Assembly: GCF_002005305.1 (NCBI RefSeq)
Contig: NZ_CP014782.1
Coordinates: 3,844,001-3,908,000 of the forward strand
Direction of reading: 5' to 3'
DNA length: 64,000 nt
DNA from: Shewanella psychrophila
Lineage (GTDB): Bacteria; Pseudomonadota; Gammaproteobacteria; Enterobacterales; Shewanellaceae
A program made the translations under genes and the position numbers. Within the stretch, counting starts at the first letter, position 1; the number at the start of each line of letters is the position of its first letter. This document shows positions 1-8,956 of this stretch, in pieces. A model generated the notes under the pieces. It saw only the letters and a list, made by a program, of their open reading frames with translations. It was not told the DNA's origin and ran no database searches.

Positions 1-678
1 GCTATTGCCTTACAGTTGGCTGAAGCCGGATTCGATATCGCCCTGCACTTTCACAGCAATGTTGAAGCGGCCGAGCAAACTAAGCGCGAGCTTAGTGCTC
101 TGGGGGTCTCAGTTTCTTGCCTGCAGTTTGATATCGCCCATCGCGAGCAAGTCAAAGCCGCCATCACAGCCGATATCGAGCAACATGGCGCCTATTATGG
201 CGTAATACTCAATGCGGGGATCAATTGCGATACCGCATTTCCTGCCATGACTGAAAATGAATGGGATAAGGTAGTACATACCAACTTAGATGGTTTCTAC
301 AATGTGATTCATCCTACCATAATGCCGATGATCCAAACCCGACAAGGCGGCCGAATCATCACTATGGCGTCTGTATCTGGTATCGCAGGTAACAGAGGTC
401 AGGTCAATTACAGCGCCTCTAAAGCTGGCATTATAGGCGCGACTAAGGCTCTGTCTCTTGAGGTGGCTAAACGTAAGATCACCGTAAACTGCATAGCTCC
501 AGGGCTCATAGAGACAGATATGGTGGCAGATTTCCCCAAAGATATGGTCAAGGATATCGTGCCGATGCGACGCATGGGAAAACCTGCTGAAATCGCTGGA
601 TTAGCTAAGTTTTTGATGTCTGAGGACGCTGGCTACATCACCAGGCAAGTTATCTCGGTCAACGGAGGCATGATCTAA
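1..678 (+). CDS. 3-oxoacyl-ACP reductase (FabG-like SDR), 5' end outside window
   Basis: Short-chain dehydrogenase/reductase that would reduce 3-ketoacyl-ACP to 3-hydroxyacyl-ACP with NADPH. The reading frame is open from the first base, so the N-terminal TGxxxGIG cofactor loop lies upstream of the window. Visible family marks are the NAG stretch (LNAGIN), the catalytic Ser in MASVSG, the YSASKAG motif with catalytic Tyr and Lys, the APGLIETDM loop and the C-terminal VNGGM ending. Its stop codon overlaps the ATG of the ketosynthase gene that follows (TAATG), so the two are translationally coupled. The FabG/ketosynthase pairing at a cluster end resembles the last two genes of aryl polyene clusters; that assignment is inference because the rest of the cluster is not visible. 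Confidence 0.85.
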   Translation, partial: AIALQLAEAGFDIALHFHSNVEAAEQTKRELSALGVSVSCLQFDIAHREQVKAAITADIEQHGAYYGVILNAGINCDTAFPAMTENEWDKVVHTNLDGFYNVIHPTIMPMIQTRQGGRIITMASVSGIAGNRGQVNYSASKAGIIGATKALSLEVAKRKITVNCIAPGLIETDMVADFPKDMVKDIVPMRRMGKPAEIAGLAKFLMSEDAGYITRQVISVNGGMI

Positions 679-1913
679 TGTCCAGACGTGTAGTGATCAC
701 TGGCATAGGTGGGATATCCTGCCTAGGCCAAGACTGGCCTACTATCGCCAGAAATTTAAAAGCCCAGAAAAACTGCGTGGTTCGCTTCGATGAATGGGAC
801 AGATATGATGGTCTCAACACCCGATTAGCGGCTCCAGTGACAGATTTCGAGAAACCAGCACACTACTCGCGTAAGAAGATTCGCTCCATGGGACGCGTCT
901 CTTTAATGGCAACTAGAGCCAGTGAACTCGCCCTTATAGATGCAAACTTACTCGATGACCCGGTTGTTAGCTCCGGCGCCATGGGGGTAGCCTATGGTTC
1001 ATCTACAGGCAGTACAGATCCTCTCATAGCTTTCGGCGATATGCTCAGGGATGGTGACATGTCAGGCATCACCGCCACCAGCTACATTCGCATGATGGCC
1101 CATACTACTGCTGTCAACGTGGGAGTATTCTTCGGGCTCAAAGGCCGGGTGCACACCACCAGCAGCGCTTGCACCTCAGGTAGCCAGGGCATAGGTTATG
1201 CCTATGAAGCAATAAAGTATGCCCAGCAAGACCTGATGCTCGCCGGCGGTGGCGAAGAGCTATGTGCCACCGAAGCCGTCGTCTTCGATACTCTGTTTGC
1301 CACCAGTACCAAGAATGACTCTCCTAAGTTTAGTCCTAGCCCCTTCGATAAGCAGCGTGATGGCCTAGTGATAGGTGAAGGTGCCTGTACCTTAGTGCTC
1401 GAAGAGCTAGAACATGCTCAGTCAAGAGGCGCTAAAATATATGCAGAGATCGTAGGCTTCGGTACTAATTCTGATGGCCTACATGTGACTCAGCCCAATG
1501 CGATGACCATGGAAACCGCCATCAGACACGCCTTGAAAAATGCCCAATTACCGCCTGATGCCATCGGCTATGTCAACGCCCACGGTACTGCGACAGATAG
1601 AGGTGATATCGCAGAGACTCAGGCCACCAGCTCAGTATTCGGCCCTAATATGCCAATCTCATCTCTCAAGAGCTACACCGGCCATACCTTAGGTGCTTGC
1701 GGTGCACTAGAGGCTTGGGTGAGCATTGAAATGATGAATGAAGGCTGGTTCGCTCCCACATTAAATTTGACCGAAATCGATCCCGATTGTGGTGAGCTGG
1801 ACTATATCAAAGACGAGATCCGCCAAATAGAGACTAATTATGTCATGAGTAATAACTTCGCCTTCGGCGGAATTAACACTTCATTGATATTCAAACGATG
1901 GAACACAAAATAG
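678..1913 (+). CDS. beta-ketoacyl-ACP synthase (FabF/KS-like)
   Basis: Condensing enzyme of the thiolase fold, 411 residues, usual length for FabF-type proteins. The Cys-His-His catalytic set is visible: Cys in SSACTSGSQ, His in NAHGTATDRGD and His in SYTGHTLGACG, with the C-terminal NNFAFGGIN glycine-rich segment also present. It would extend an acyl-ACP with malonyl-ACP. The gene overlaps the upstream FabG-like reductase by one base and is followed after 13 bp by a small exported protein on the same strand, so the three look like one transcript. The pair is more like specialised ketosynthase/reductase partners of aryl polyene type clusters than the fabF next to acpP, because no acpP or fabD is nearby. 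Product identity is inference. Confidence 0.85.
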   Translation: MSRRVVITGIGGISCLGQDWPTIARNLKAQKNCVVRFDEWDRYDGLNTRLAAPVTDFEKPAHYSRKKIRSMGRVSLMATRASELALIDANLLDDPVVSSGAMGVAYGSSTGSTDPLIAFGDMLRDGDMSGITATSYIRMMAHTTAVNVGVFFGLKGRVHTTSSACTSGSQGIGYAYEAIKYAQQDLMLAGGGEELCATEAVVFDTLFATSTKNDSPKFSPSPFDKQRDGLVIGEGACTLVLEELEHAQSRGAKIYAEIVGFGTNSDGLHVTQPNAMTMETAIRHALKNAQLPPDAIGYVNAHGTATDRGDIAETQATSSVFGPNMPISSLKSYTGHTLGACGALEAWVSIEMMNEGWFAPTLNLTEIDPDCGELDYIKDEIRQIETNYVMSNNFAFGGINTSLIFKRWNTK

Positions 1914-1926
1914 CAAGGGAGCCCCA

Positions 1927-2670
1927 ATGAAAGCATTATTATTGATCATCGGCTTAAGCTTAAGCCTCTTAAGTCCAAGTTTAATGGCAAAACCATTGAC
2001 TGAAGCCCAATATATCGAGGTATTTCATGGTGAAGATATTCAGAAGCAGAAAGACGCGCTTGCTAGCTTAGTGATGGCAGGTATATCGGACCCTAAGATC
2101 TATGACAAAATCGAAGAAAACCTGCAAAAGTCACTGCCATTGGCCGTCGATCGTCACACCATAGATTACAGTGCCTGGTTATTAAAAGGTCTGGCCTATT
2201 CAGGCAATGAGAAATATGTAGCCACTTTTAATGCGGTCATCGCGGGTGAATATCACAGTAAATTACAAAAGTACGCTAGAAAGTCAGTCAAGATCTTAGA
2301 TCAATACAAGATCTGGGCACCGATATTAAGTGATAGAAGCCACTATGATGGCAAGTTCGACCAGCGTAGCAATGTTCTCGCTAATGCCCTGAGAAGTGAT
2401 GAATTACAGCTAAAACTCGATGCGGCAAAACGTGTTATCAATCAAAGTATTTATAGTGAGCAGATCATTGAAGTGCTCAACGAAGAGCTTAAAGATACCC
2501 GACTGCTGAAACATGAAAAGCAGTCTATTCAAGCTTATGCCTATATGGCTAAAGCCTTAGCCAGCACAGGTAATGAGAAATATAAACCTACTATAGAGCA
2601 GTTGGCGCAAGACAGTAGCGAGAAGAAACTGCGTACATATGCCTCGAAATACTTAAAAAAATACTATTAA
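1927..2670 (+). CDS. exported alpha-helical repeat protein (HEAT-like), unknown function
   Basis: 247 residues. The first 22 residues form a clear Sec signal peptide (Lys, then a Leu/Ile/Ser-rich core, ending SLMAKP). The rest is rich in Leu, Ala, Lys and Tyr and shows recurring helical pairs around DALASLVMAG, AKRVINQSIYSEQIIEVLNEELKD and YAYMAKALASTGNEKYKPTIEQLA, which looks like HEAT/PBS-lyase type repeats. Probably periplasmic. A purine-rich ribosome site (CAAGGGAG) precedes the ATG, and the gene follows the ketosynthase by 13 bp and ends at a strong terminator, so it is the last gene of that transcript. I do not recognise a specific function. Confidence 0.7.
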   Translation: MKALLLIIGLSLSLLSPSLMAKPLTEAQYIEVFHGEDIQKQKDALASLVMAGISDPKIYDKIEENLQKSLPLAVDRHTIDYSAWLLKGLAYSGNEKYVATFNAVIAGEYHSKLQKYARKSVKILDQYKIWAPILSDRSHYDGKFDQRSNVLANALRSDELQLKLDAAKRVINQSIYSEQIIEVLNEELKDTRLLKHEKQSIQAYAYMAKALASTGNEKYKPTIEQLAQDSSEKKLRTYASKYLKKYY

Positions 2671-2704
2671 TGCCAGTAACTAAAACCAATACTTATAAAT
2701 GCAG

Positions 2705-2731
2705 AAGGCGCCCTGAGGCGCCTTTTTTACA
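2705..2731. terminator. rho-independent terminator between convergent genes
   Basis: GC-rich hairpin (AAGGCGCC, loop CTGA, GGCGCCTT) followed by a run of T on the plus strand. It closes the plus-strand ketosynthase transcript and, because the stem is symmetrical, may also serve the convergent azoreductase gene. Confidence 0.85.
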
Positions 2732-2742
2732 AAAGATTGATA

Positions 2743-3336
2743 TTATGCCGCAATAGCACTCAATGCGGCTTTTGCTTCACTCATGCCTTTCTCTGTCGCC
2801 TCAGGGCCCATACTCAGCGCTTCGCCATAAACTGTTTCAACATCTTCTATGCCGATAAAACCTAGCACAGTCTTCAAATAAGGCACAACATGATCCGCCG
2901 AACTGTCCTTATGTACACCGCCTCGAGTAGTGATCACTATGGCGCGCTTACCCGTGATGAGTCCCTGTGGGCCATTCTCGGTATAGGTAAAACTCACACC
3001 AGCTCGTGCCACAAGGTCAATCCAGTTTTTAAGCTGAGTCGGAATAGAGAAGTTATACATAGGAGCTGCGATCACTATAGTGTCGTGATCTTTAAGCTCT
3101 TCAATCAGCTTATTTGATAGACTTAGCACCTCTTGCTGACGCTGAGAAAGATCATCTCCACCTTGCAAACCCATGGCAATTTCACCATCGAGAACCGGCA
3201 CAGGTTCAGCCGCCAAATCACGAACTGTGATATCGGCTCCCTGTTCTGTCCAATGTTGACTCAAGTGTTCAATCAACTGACCCGACTGCGAGTAGCCACC
3301 TAAGATGCTCGATTTCAATATTAAAACTTTAGACAT
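2743..3336 (-). CDS. azoR: FMN-dependent NADH-azoreductase
   Basis: Flavodoxin-like quinone/azo reductase, 197 residues from the chosen start, as usual for AzoR. The N-terminal phosphate-binding segment (KVLILKSSILGGYSQS), the MYNFSIPTQLKNWIDLVARAGVSFTYTENGPQGL core and the GGVHKDSS region are those of the family. An ATG-initiated reading frame extends 12 codons further upstream, but MSKVLILKSS is chosen because GGAG stands 7-8 bases before its ATG. It reduces quinones and azo compounds by two electrons with NADH. Monocistronic, converging on the HEAT-like gene; no partner gene nearby. Confidence 0.9.
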   Translation of the reverse strand: MSKVLILKSSILGGYSQSGQLIEHLSQHWTEQGADITVRDLAAEPVPVLDGEIAMGLQGGDDLSQRQQEVLSLSNKLIEELKDHDTIVIAAPMYNFSIPTQLKNWIDLVARAGVSFTYTENGPQGLITGKRAIVITTRGGVHKDSSADHVVPYLKTVLGFIGIEDVETVYGEALSMGPEATEKGMSEAKAALSAIAA

Positions 3337-3702
3337 AATAAACTCCACGCTATTCAGTGATTGAGAAATCATCTCTCAATTCGATGAAGCTAGTTTAATA
3401 AACGATAAAAAAGAATAAAAGCGGATAAAATCTATCAAAACATCCTAAAAAGTAGAACTGTTTCAGTAGGCTTGTGTTTCAACCTTTGGATGGAAGATGA
3501 ATTTTGATTATAAATAATCGATATAATGTCAGCCGATATAAGTATCCAGCTTAAGATATACATCATAGAAAAATGTGTCGGTTTTAAGGTAAGATCAGGT
3601 ATTAGCTCGACGCTTTTAAACCCACGCTAGAGCCATTACTAATAGTTATTGATAAGAGTAATTTATATCGATGAGTAACTTGTTTATTTTAGAAGAGAAA
3701 TT
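3337..3702. other. intergenic region between azoR and the oxygenase gene
   Basis: About 365 bp, AT-rich, between two divergent genes. It must hold both promoters. No gene, repeat or clear operator could be recognised. Confidence 0.5.
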
Positions 3703-4296
3703 ATGACTCCAGTTTCAACTTACGAACACATCATAGATGAATTAGCTAGCAAGGACTATGTGGTGGTCGATGGCCTGATTGAGGCTGAGATATTATCCGA
3801 GTTGAAAGCTGAACTCCTCAAAAAGCACACAGAGGAAGAGTTAAAACGTGCCGAAATCGGCAATGGTGCCAACAGTTCAGTCAATGACCTTATCCGCTCT
3901 GATAAAATCTCTTGGATCGACACCGATTCCAAGATCCCCTGTGAACAAGCTTACTATCAGGCAGTAAACGCCTTTTATACCTACCTTAATCAAGCCTGTT
4001 TTACCGGAATTTCAGATTTTGAGTTTCATTATGCCTGCTATGAAAAAGGCACCTTTTACCAGAAGCACATAGATCGCTTTAAGAATGACTCGAACCGAAA
4101 GTTTTCTTTTATCACTTACCTTAATGACTCGTGGCAACATGGGGATGGTGGAGAACTAAAGCTACATCTCGATGATGAAGTCATCGAGGTTGAACCAAGA
4201 TTTGGCAAGACTGTCATCTTCAAGAGCCATCTTATCGAACACGAAGTGGTGGAAAATCATAGACAAAGGTTTAGTGTGACGGGTTGGCTTAAATAA
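3703..4296 (+). CDS. 2OG-Fe(II) oxygenase (prolyl 4-hydroxylase-like)
   Basis: 197 residues, double-stranded beta-helix dioxygenase of the PKHD/prolyl-hydroxylase type. Iron ligands are visible as the HxD of YQKHIDRF and the distal His in LIEHEVV; the 2-oxoglutarate-binding Arg is in HRQRFSVTGW, ten residues further on, exactly the family spacing. GDGGELKL is the usual turn between them. Substrate is unknown: relatives hydroxylate ribosomal or other proteins, or free small molecules. It starts at ATG after an AGAAGAGA purine tract. Single gene, converging on the thioesterase gene. Confidence 0.85.
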   Translation: MTPVSTYEHIIDELASKDYVVVDGLIEAEILSELKAELLKKHTEEELKRAEIGNGANSSVNDLIRSDKISWIDTDSKIPCEQAYYQAVNAFYTYLNQACFTGISDFEFHYACYEKGTFYQKHIDRFKNDSNRKFSFITYLNDSWQHGDGGELKLHLDDEVIEVEPRFGKTVIFKSHLIEHEVVENHRQRFSVTGWLK

Positions 4297-4329
4297 AGGC
4301 ACGGGGTTCCGCGTTAGCTAGATTTCGCC

Positions 4330-4833
4330 TCACCCCGGTGTGCTCACCTTAGGTTTGCTTATGTAGAGCCCTTCAAATGTCGCACAACATGAGTCACCGC
4401 AATAGAGTTTGACCTCCAGCTTTACCTTAAGTCGACGCCCCTTAGATAACACTGACATATCGGTATCTGGCCAACTCACCTTAGCCACAGGCGCAGTCTC
4501 TATGGGAGCAAGGTATCTGACCTTAGCATCGACCAAAACGATATCACCCTGTAAATCGGCAAGAGACTGCTGTAACCACACCATACCCCACCCTGTGAGC
4601 GTCATCAGCGTATAGATACTGCCAGCAAACATGGTTTGATGCAGATTAATATTAGGCTCGAGTGGCGCCGTGACCCGAAATTCCTTATCGGAATATGCCA
4701 CTGGCATGATCTTCATAAACCCACTAACAGGAATAGTTCTATACCAGGTCTGCTGTAACTCAGACAAAAGCTTGTCTATGTTTTCCTGCTTATCTGAGTT
4801 TTTCTGCGTACCACATTTATTTGAATTAGCCAC
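4330..4833 (-). CDS. hot-dog fold thioesterase (YiiD C-terminal-domain like)
   Basis: 167 residues. The central part (ITPVSGFMKI-like start, PLEPNINLHQTMFAGSIYTLMTLTGWGMVWLQ) matches the hot-dog thioesterase domain found at the C-terminus of YiiD, here without the N-terminal acetyltransferase domain. It would hydrolyse an acyl-CoA or acyl-ACP; substrate unknown. The gene starts 11 bp after the dtd stop on the same strand, which makes it the last gene of the yihY-pip-lipoprotein-dtd group. The extreme N-terminus (Asn/Lys/Gln-rich) is likely flexible. Confidence 0.8.
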   Translation of the reverse strand: MANSNKCGTQKNSDKQENIDKLLSELQQTWYRTIPVSGFMKIMPVAYSDKEFRVTAPLEPNINLHQTMFAGSIYTLMTLTGWGMVWLQQSLADLQGDIVLVDAKVRYLAPIETAPVAKVSWPDTDMSVLSKGRRLKVKLEVKLYCGDSCCATFEGLYISKPKVSTPG

Positions 4834-4844
4834 CGAAGCCTAGC

Positions 4845-5282
4845 CTATACAGTAAGGTTAAAAGTAACAGGGCCATCATTGACTAAGCTAACCTGCATAT
4901 CGGCAGCAAACTCACCGGTCTGAGTCGTCACGCCTTTAGACTCACAGAATGCGATAAACTCTTCATATAAAGCTTTCGCCTGCTCCGGCGTTCCCGCCCC
5001 GGAGAAGCTAGGCCTCAAGCCACGTCCTGTATCAGCAGCAAGAGTAAATTGAGAGACCACCAGCAAGGAACCTCCCACCTGCTGAAGATTTAGATTCATC
5101 TTGCCATTCTCATCGGAAAAGACACGATAGCTCATCACTTTAGTGGCCAATTTTTCCATTTTAGCCGTGTCATCTTCACGCTCGACACCAAGCAGTACCA
5201 ATAAGCCTTTATCGATTGCGCCAATAGTTTCACCATCGACATCGACTTTAGCCTGTTTTACACGTTGAATTAGGGCTATCAC
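4845..5282 (-). CDS. dtd: D-aminoacyl-tRNA deacylase
   Basis: 145 residues, full length for bacterial DTD. It begins MIALIQRVKQAKV and carries both active-site segments: LLVVSQFTLAADT...GRGLRPSF and the C-terminal NDGPVTFNL with the Gly-Pro cis motif. It frees D-amino acids wrongly attached to tRNA. Grouped with pip, a small lipoprotein and a thioesterase on the minus strand; in several gammaproteobacteria dtd also neighbours yihY and yiiD genes, which supports the assignment. Confidence 0.95.
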   Translation of the reverse strand: MIALIQRVKQAKVDVDGETIGAIDKGLLVLLGVEREDDTAKMEKLATKVMSYRVFSDENGKMNLNLQQVGGSLLVVSQFTLAADTGRGLRPSFSGAGTPEQAKALYEEFIAFCESKGVTTQTGEFAADMQVSLVNDGPVTFNLTV

Positions 5283-5346
5283 GTTTCTATTTACTCTTAT
5301 TTAGAAGGGCTTAGGAACTAGAACCTAGACCCTAGGAACTTTTTAA

Positions 5347-5916
5347 TCACAAAGACTGAGATTGCTGCATTACTGGGATCGGCTTAATAAGCTGCTCCGA
5401 GCCCTTAGGAAGGGAGTGACCAACCTGACGTAAGCCTTCATCAGTCCACAACATGAACCTTCTGATCTCTTCCAACTCTATGGTATTGACGAAGGTTGCA
5501 GCCCCTTGCACCTGAATCACTGCGCCATTTTCTCTAAGAGTGAACTTAGCGAAGTTGAGCTTATGGTTGAGGGTACCGATTAGAATAAGCAACTCTCTGC
5601 TGCCTCTAAGTTTGGGATGGACTGCATAGAAGCGATTCATCATGATGCGATCGATACCATTTGGGTTAATGCTTGGCTGCAGCAAAAACTGATTATCATC
5701 AAACTGCAGGGCGATCCTGTTTGGACTCGCCATAGTCGCAAGATAATTCTTATGAATTAGCGCCTCAAACAAGGTTTTCGTGGCCTCTTCATTGGTCATT
5801 CCGCCCAAGGTAACACTCTCGGGTGCCACAACAGCAGTCAAAGCGCCATCGCTAGATTCCGTCGCCGCACAGGCACTCAAAGTAATAGCTAAGCCAGCGA
5901 TTATCAATTTTTTCAT
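5347..5916 (-). CDS. small lipoprotein, unknown function
   Basis: 189 residues with a lipoprotein signal: Lys-Lys start, hydrophobic core and lipobox LSAC (Cys16). The mature part has no family I recognise. It contains two segments that look like a beta/alpha fold (RIALQFDDNQFLLQPSINPNGIDRI and LILIGTLNHKLNFAKF) and a Gln/Ser-rich tail. Its ATG directly abuts the TAA of the prolyl iminopeptidase gene (TAAATG), so the two are cotranscribed and probably coupled. Most likely anchored in the envelope facing the periplasm. Confidence 0.75.
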   Translation of the reverse strand: MKKLIIAGLAITLSACAATESSDGALTAVVAPESVTLGGMTNEEATKTLFEALIHKNYLATMASPNRIALQFDDNQFLLQPSINPNGIDRIMMNRFYAVHPKLRGSRELLILIGTLNHKLNFAKFTLRENGAVIQVQGAATFVNTIELEEIRRFMLWTDEGLRQVGHSLPKGSEQLIKPIPVMQQSQSL

Positions 5917-6864
5917 TTATCTATTTTCCTTCATATTATTTGCCATTTCCCGTATGGCATAGACGACTTCGTGAAACATCTTATCATCGGCTAATCCATG
6001 ATACCCACTTTTAATCACAGAGTAATTTATGGTGTCATTGCCACACTGAGTTAAGAAGTTTTCGACGATTTGAGTGGGACAGACCCAATCCATCTCACCC
6101 TGTAAGATAAGGGTTCGAGCCTGAATCCCTGCTGATATGTCTCGCATTAATGAATAAGCACCAAAATATTGATGGCTCGCATAGTGGAGTTCTATTTCCG
6201 CCAAGCTCTTACTGGTACTTTCGTCCCCAGGAAATAACTCAGAAGCAGGCATAGCAAGCGCCGACTCCCACGCCACCCAAGCATGGGTATACTGATGACG
6301 AATATCGGCATCATTGTCATTCAGTCCAATCCGATATGTTTCAAATAGCTGCTCGACATTAGAACAAAAAGGCGCAACAGCTGTGAATGCCAAATACTCA
6401 TCAGTGAAAAGATTGGCAGCACCTTTATTCGAATACAGCCAATTTGTTCCATCCTCGCTGGGGATAAACAGCCCCCAGTATATTTGAGACAATACCCTGT
6501 CAGGGTACAAGCCGCTATAGAGCATGCCTAAGGTGGCACCAAAGGAGCCACCAACTAAACACCAAGCTGAAATTCCTAACCATGAACGTACTTTTTCCAG
6601 ATCTTTGAGCAGCTCTAGTAAATTATTTTTATCTAACGACCCCAGAGGCTTAGATCGCCCGGCTCCTCGCTGGTCTAACATCAGCACATGACAGTTATCA
6701 CCATCAAATAGAGATAATTCGTCACTCATACAACCCGCACCGGGCCCACCATGAAGATATAAAACAGGGACGCCGTCCGGATCGCCGTATTGTGTCAGAT
6801 GAAGTTGGTGCCCATCACCCACATCTAGCCAATCCCGGCGAATAAACGTGGGTAAGGACGTCAT
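5917..6864 (-). CDS. pip: prolyl iminopeptidase (alpha/beta hydrolase)
   Basis: 315 residues, alpha/beta-hydrolase of peptidase family S33. The oxyanion-hole motif HGGPGAG, the DQRGAGRS segment, the nucleophile elbow GGSFGATLG (Ser), the Asp in LQGEMDWVCP and the His in SGYHGL are all in order and position for Pip. It removes N-terminal proline from peptides in the cytoplasm. The start ATG overlaps the stop of yihY by four bases (ATGA), and the stop abuts the next lipoprotein gene. Confidence 0.9.
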   Translation of the reverse strand: MTSLPTFIRRDWLDVGDGHQLHLTQYGDPDGVPVLYLHGGPGAGCMSDELSLFDGDNCHVLMLDQRGAGRSKPLGSLDKNNLLELLKDLEKVRSWLGISAWCLVGGSFGATLGMLYSGLYPDRVLSQIYWGLFIPSEDGTNWLYSNKGAANLFTDEYLAFTAVAPFCSNVEQLFETYRIGLNDNDADIRHQYTHAWVAWESALAMPASELFPGDESTSKSLAEIELHYASHQYFGAYSLMRDISAGIQARTLILQGEMDWVCPTQIVENFLTQCGNDTINYSVIKSGYHGLADDKMFHEVVYAIREMANNMKENR

Positions 6865-7877
6865 AGCTTGGTCACTTTCTCTGTCGATACCTCTTCTAGA
6901 TTATCTTCAACTTTTTGTTCGTCCTTCTTCTCAGTCTCAGCTTCTAAGCCATCACAGCTGTAGGAAATGTGGGCCTTTGGCGCATCTTTACTCGGTGCTG
7001 CCCCCCATGATTCCCCTGAGGCTGCTGGCTGCTTCTTATCGAGGTATTCTGGCAAGGCAGCCGTTATTTCGGCACCTATCAAGACAATCATCCAGGAAAG
7101 GTATACCCAGATGAACAGGATTGGAATAGTCGCCAACGCACCATAAATCGCCTCATAACTGGGGAACTTGGTAAGATAAAAGGCAAAGCCCTTTTTGCCA
7201 AACTCGAACAATAGCGCGGCAGCAATCGCCCCCAACAGGGCATGAAAAAATTTAACCTTAGTATTGGGCACAACCATATAGATGAGCAGGAAAGTAGCGA
7301 CCGAAAAAAACATAGGTAAACGTTCCACCAGCAAGGGAACAACCCCTGAAAGGTCTGCGCCATTGAATACCTTGAGAGACACTACATAAGACGTCGCAAC
7401 CAGGCTCGCTCCCATTAACACGGGTCCAAGTGTCAACACCATCCAATACATGGAAAATGACACCACCATGGAACGCTTCTCCGTGGTGCGCCAGATACTG
7501 TTGAGAGACTTATCGATGTTAGATATCAGCATAATAGCCACAACCATCAATGCCGCAATACCAACAGCAGTTCCTTTGGAAGCATTATCTACAAATTCAT
7601 TGATATAAACCTGAACGCTATCACCGGCAGAAGGCAGGAAATTATCATAGATAAAGCTTTCTATCTGCCCCCTAATCCCACTAAACACAGGAAAGGCTGA
7701 CAGCATGGACATGGTCACTGCAACCATAGGCACCAAGGACAATAGGGTCACATAGGCAAGATGCCCCGCTCGAATATTTATCTGATCTTCCGCTAATCTC
7801 TGTTTTAGATGTACCATGAAGTGCCAAATGCTTAGCCCCAAGGTACGAAAATCTGTTCCATCTATCTTATTTATCAC
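6861..7877 (-). CDS. yihY: YihY/BrkB family inner-membrane protein
   Basis: 338 residues with about six membrane segments (for example around LAYVTLLSLVPMVAVTMSMLSAF, GIAALMVVAIMLISNI, MYWMVLTLGPVLMGASLVA and TIPILFIWVYLSWMIVLIGAEI). This is the YihY/UPF0761 family, once wrongly called RNase BN. The start is a GTG, and an internal ATG 20 codons in is possible. The C-terminal tail of about 60 residues is charged (Glu/Lys/Asp) and longer than in the E. coli protein. It is the first gene of the minus-strand group and overlaps pip by four bases. Role not established. Confidence 0.88.
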   Translation of the reverse strand: MINKIDGTDFRTLGLSIWHFMVHLKQRLAEDQINIRAGHLAYVTLLSLVPMVAVTMSMLSAFPVFSGIRGQIESFIYDNFLPSAGDSVQVYINEFVDNASKGTAVGIAALMVVAIMLISNIDKSLNSIWRTTEKRSMVVSFSMYWMVLTLGPVLMGASLVATSYVVSLKVFNGADLSGVVPLLVERLPMFFSVATFLLIYMVVPNTKVKFFHALLGAIAAALLFEFGKKGFAFYLTKFPSYEAIYGALATIPILFIWVYLSWMIVLIGAEITAALPEYLDKKQPAASGESWGAAPSKDAPKAHISYSCDGLEAETEKKDEQKVEDNLEEVSTEKVTKL

Positions 7878-7979
7878 TGCGGTCTCTTGATTGTGTTGAT
7901 TTAAGGAGTTGGTATTAAATACGTATATTCGTACAATAAAGCTTATAACCTAAGATTTACAAGTGTAAGGAATAAATAG

Positions 7980-8201
7980 ATGTCACAACAAGGCTCGGCA
8001 GGCAACGTGATTGCCGCTATCGCAAGCTTCTTCTTTCCCGGCTTAGGGCAATTGGTACAGGGAAGAATCATGGCAGCATTACTTTTCTGTATAATAACTA
8101 TTGTAGGCTATGCCATGTGGTGGCTGATCTTTCCCGCAATCATAGGCGGTATTGCTCATCTATGGAGCATCATTGACGCCGCAAGATTCAAAGCCGATTA
8201 A
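7980..8201 (+). CDS. small TM2-like membrane protein
   Basis: 73 residues with two hydrophobic segments. SFFFPGLGQLVQGR is a typical glycine-bearing first segment of small TM2-like proteins, and the second spans YAMWWLIFPAIIGGIAHLWSIIDA. A ribosome site (AAGGAATA) lies just before the ATG. Divergent from yihY and followed after 50 bp by the DUF2959 lipoprotein on the same strand, so they may share a promoter. Function unknown; probably inner membrane. Confidence 0.8.
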   Translation: MSQQGSAGNVIAAIASFFFPGLGQLVQGRIMAALLFCIITIVGYAMWWLIFPAIIGGIAHLWSIIDAARFKAD

Positions 8202-8254
8202 GCATTTATATTCGGTCGAACTTAGTTTCCAGCTATGGACAAGGACAATCCAAA

Positions 8255-8902
8255 ATGAAGAAATACTTATCAATTGCCATCATGGCCACCAGCTTACTCC
8301 TGACTGGCTGTCAGAGTGCTTATTACGGTGCCATGGAGAAAGTGGGTTATCACAAGCGTGACATCATGGTCGATCGAGTAGAGGATGCCAGAGAGTCTCA
8401 AGAAGATGCTCAGAAGCAATTTAGTTCGGCACTCGAAGAGATGCAGGCCCTACTTAACCACGATGGTGGCGATCTGGAGACTGCCTATAACAAGGCCAAA
8501 GATGAATACGAATCCTCTCAAGATGCAGCCGATGATGTCAGTAATCGCATCGAAAAAGTAGAAGATGTGGCTGATGCCCTGTTCGATGAATGGCAAACCG
8601 AGATAGGTGAAATAAGCAAGGCCAGCCTACGCCGCAGCAGTGAGAGTAAATTACGTGAGACTCAGCGTTCATACGAGCAGTTAGTGCGCACCATGAAGCG
8701 CGCCGAAAGCAAAATGGGCCCAGTGCTAACAGCAATGAAAGACAACATGCTCTATCTAAAGCATAACTTAAATGCCCAGGCAATCGGTGCCATCAAGGGG
8801 GAGTTTGCCAGCCTACAGACCGATATCTCAGGTTTAATTAAAGAGATGAATAAGTCTATCGAAGAGTCCAACAAGTTTATTGCTTCTATTGAAGGAAACT
8901 AG
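8255..8902 (+). CDS. DUF2959-type coiled-coil lipoprotein
   Basis: 215 residues. Lipoprotein signal with lipobox LTGC, followed by QSAYYGAMEKVGYHKRDIMVDRVEDARESQEDAQKQF, the conserved start of DUF2959 proteins. The rest is highly charged and heptad-patterned (Glu/Lys/Ala/Asp), predicting a long alpha-helical coiled coil. Likely anchored to a membrane with the coiled coil in the periplasm. Role unknown. Ends at a terminator. Confidence 0.85.
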   Translation: MKKYLSIAIMATSLLLTGCQSAYYGAMEKVGYHKRDIMVDRVEDARESQEDAQKQFSSALEEMQALLNHDGGDLETAYNKAKDEYESSQDAADDVSNRIEKVEDVADALFDEWQTEIGEISKASLRRSSESKLRETQRSYEQLVRTMKRAESKMGPVLTAMKDNMLYLKHNLNAQAIGAIKGEFASLQTDISGLIKEMNKSIEESNKFIASIEGN

Positions 8903-8926
8903 CTCTTAGACCACTAACAAAATTAC

Positions 8927-8956
8927 GCCCTGCACATGTATGTTCGGGGCTTTTTT
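8927..8956 (+). terminator. rho-independent terminator after the DUF2959 gene
   Basis: Hairpin with arms GCCCTGCACA and TGTTCGGGGC (nine of ten pairs, loop TGTA) followed directly by six T. Confidence 0.75.
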
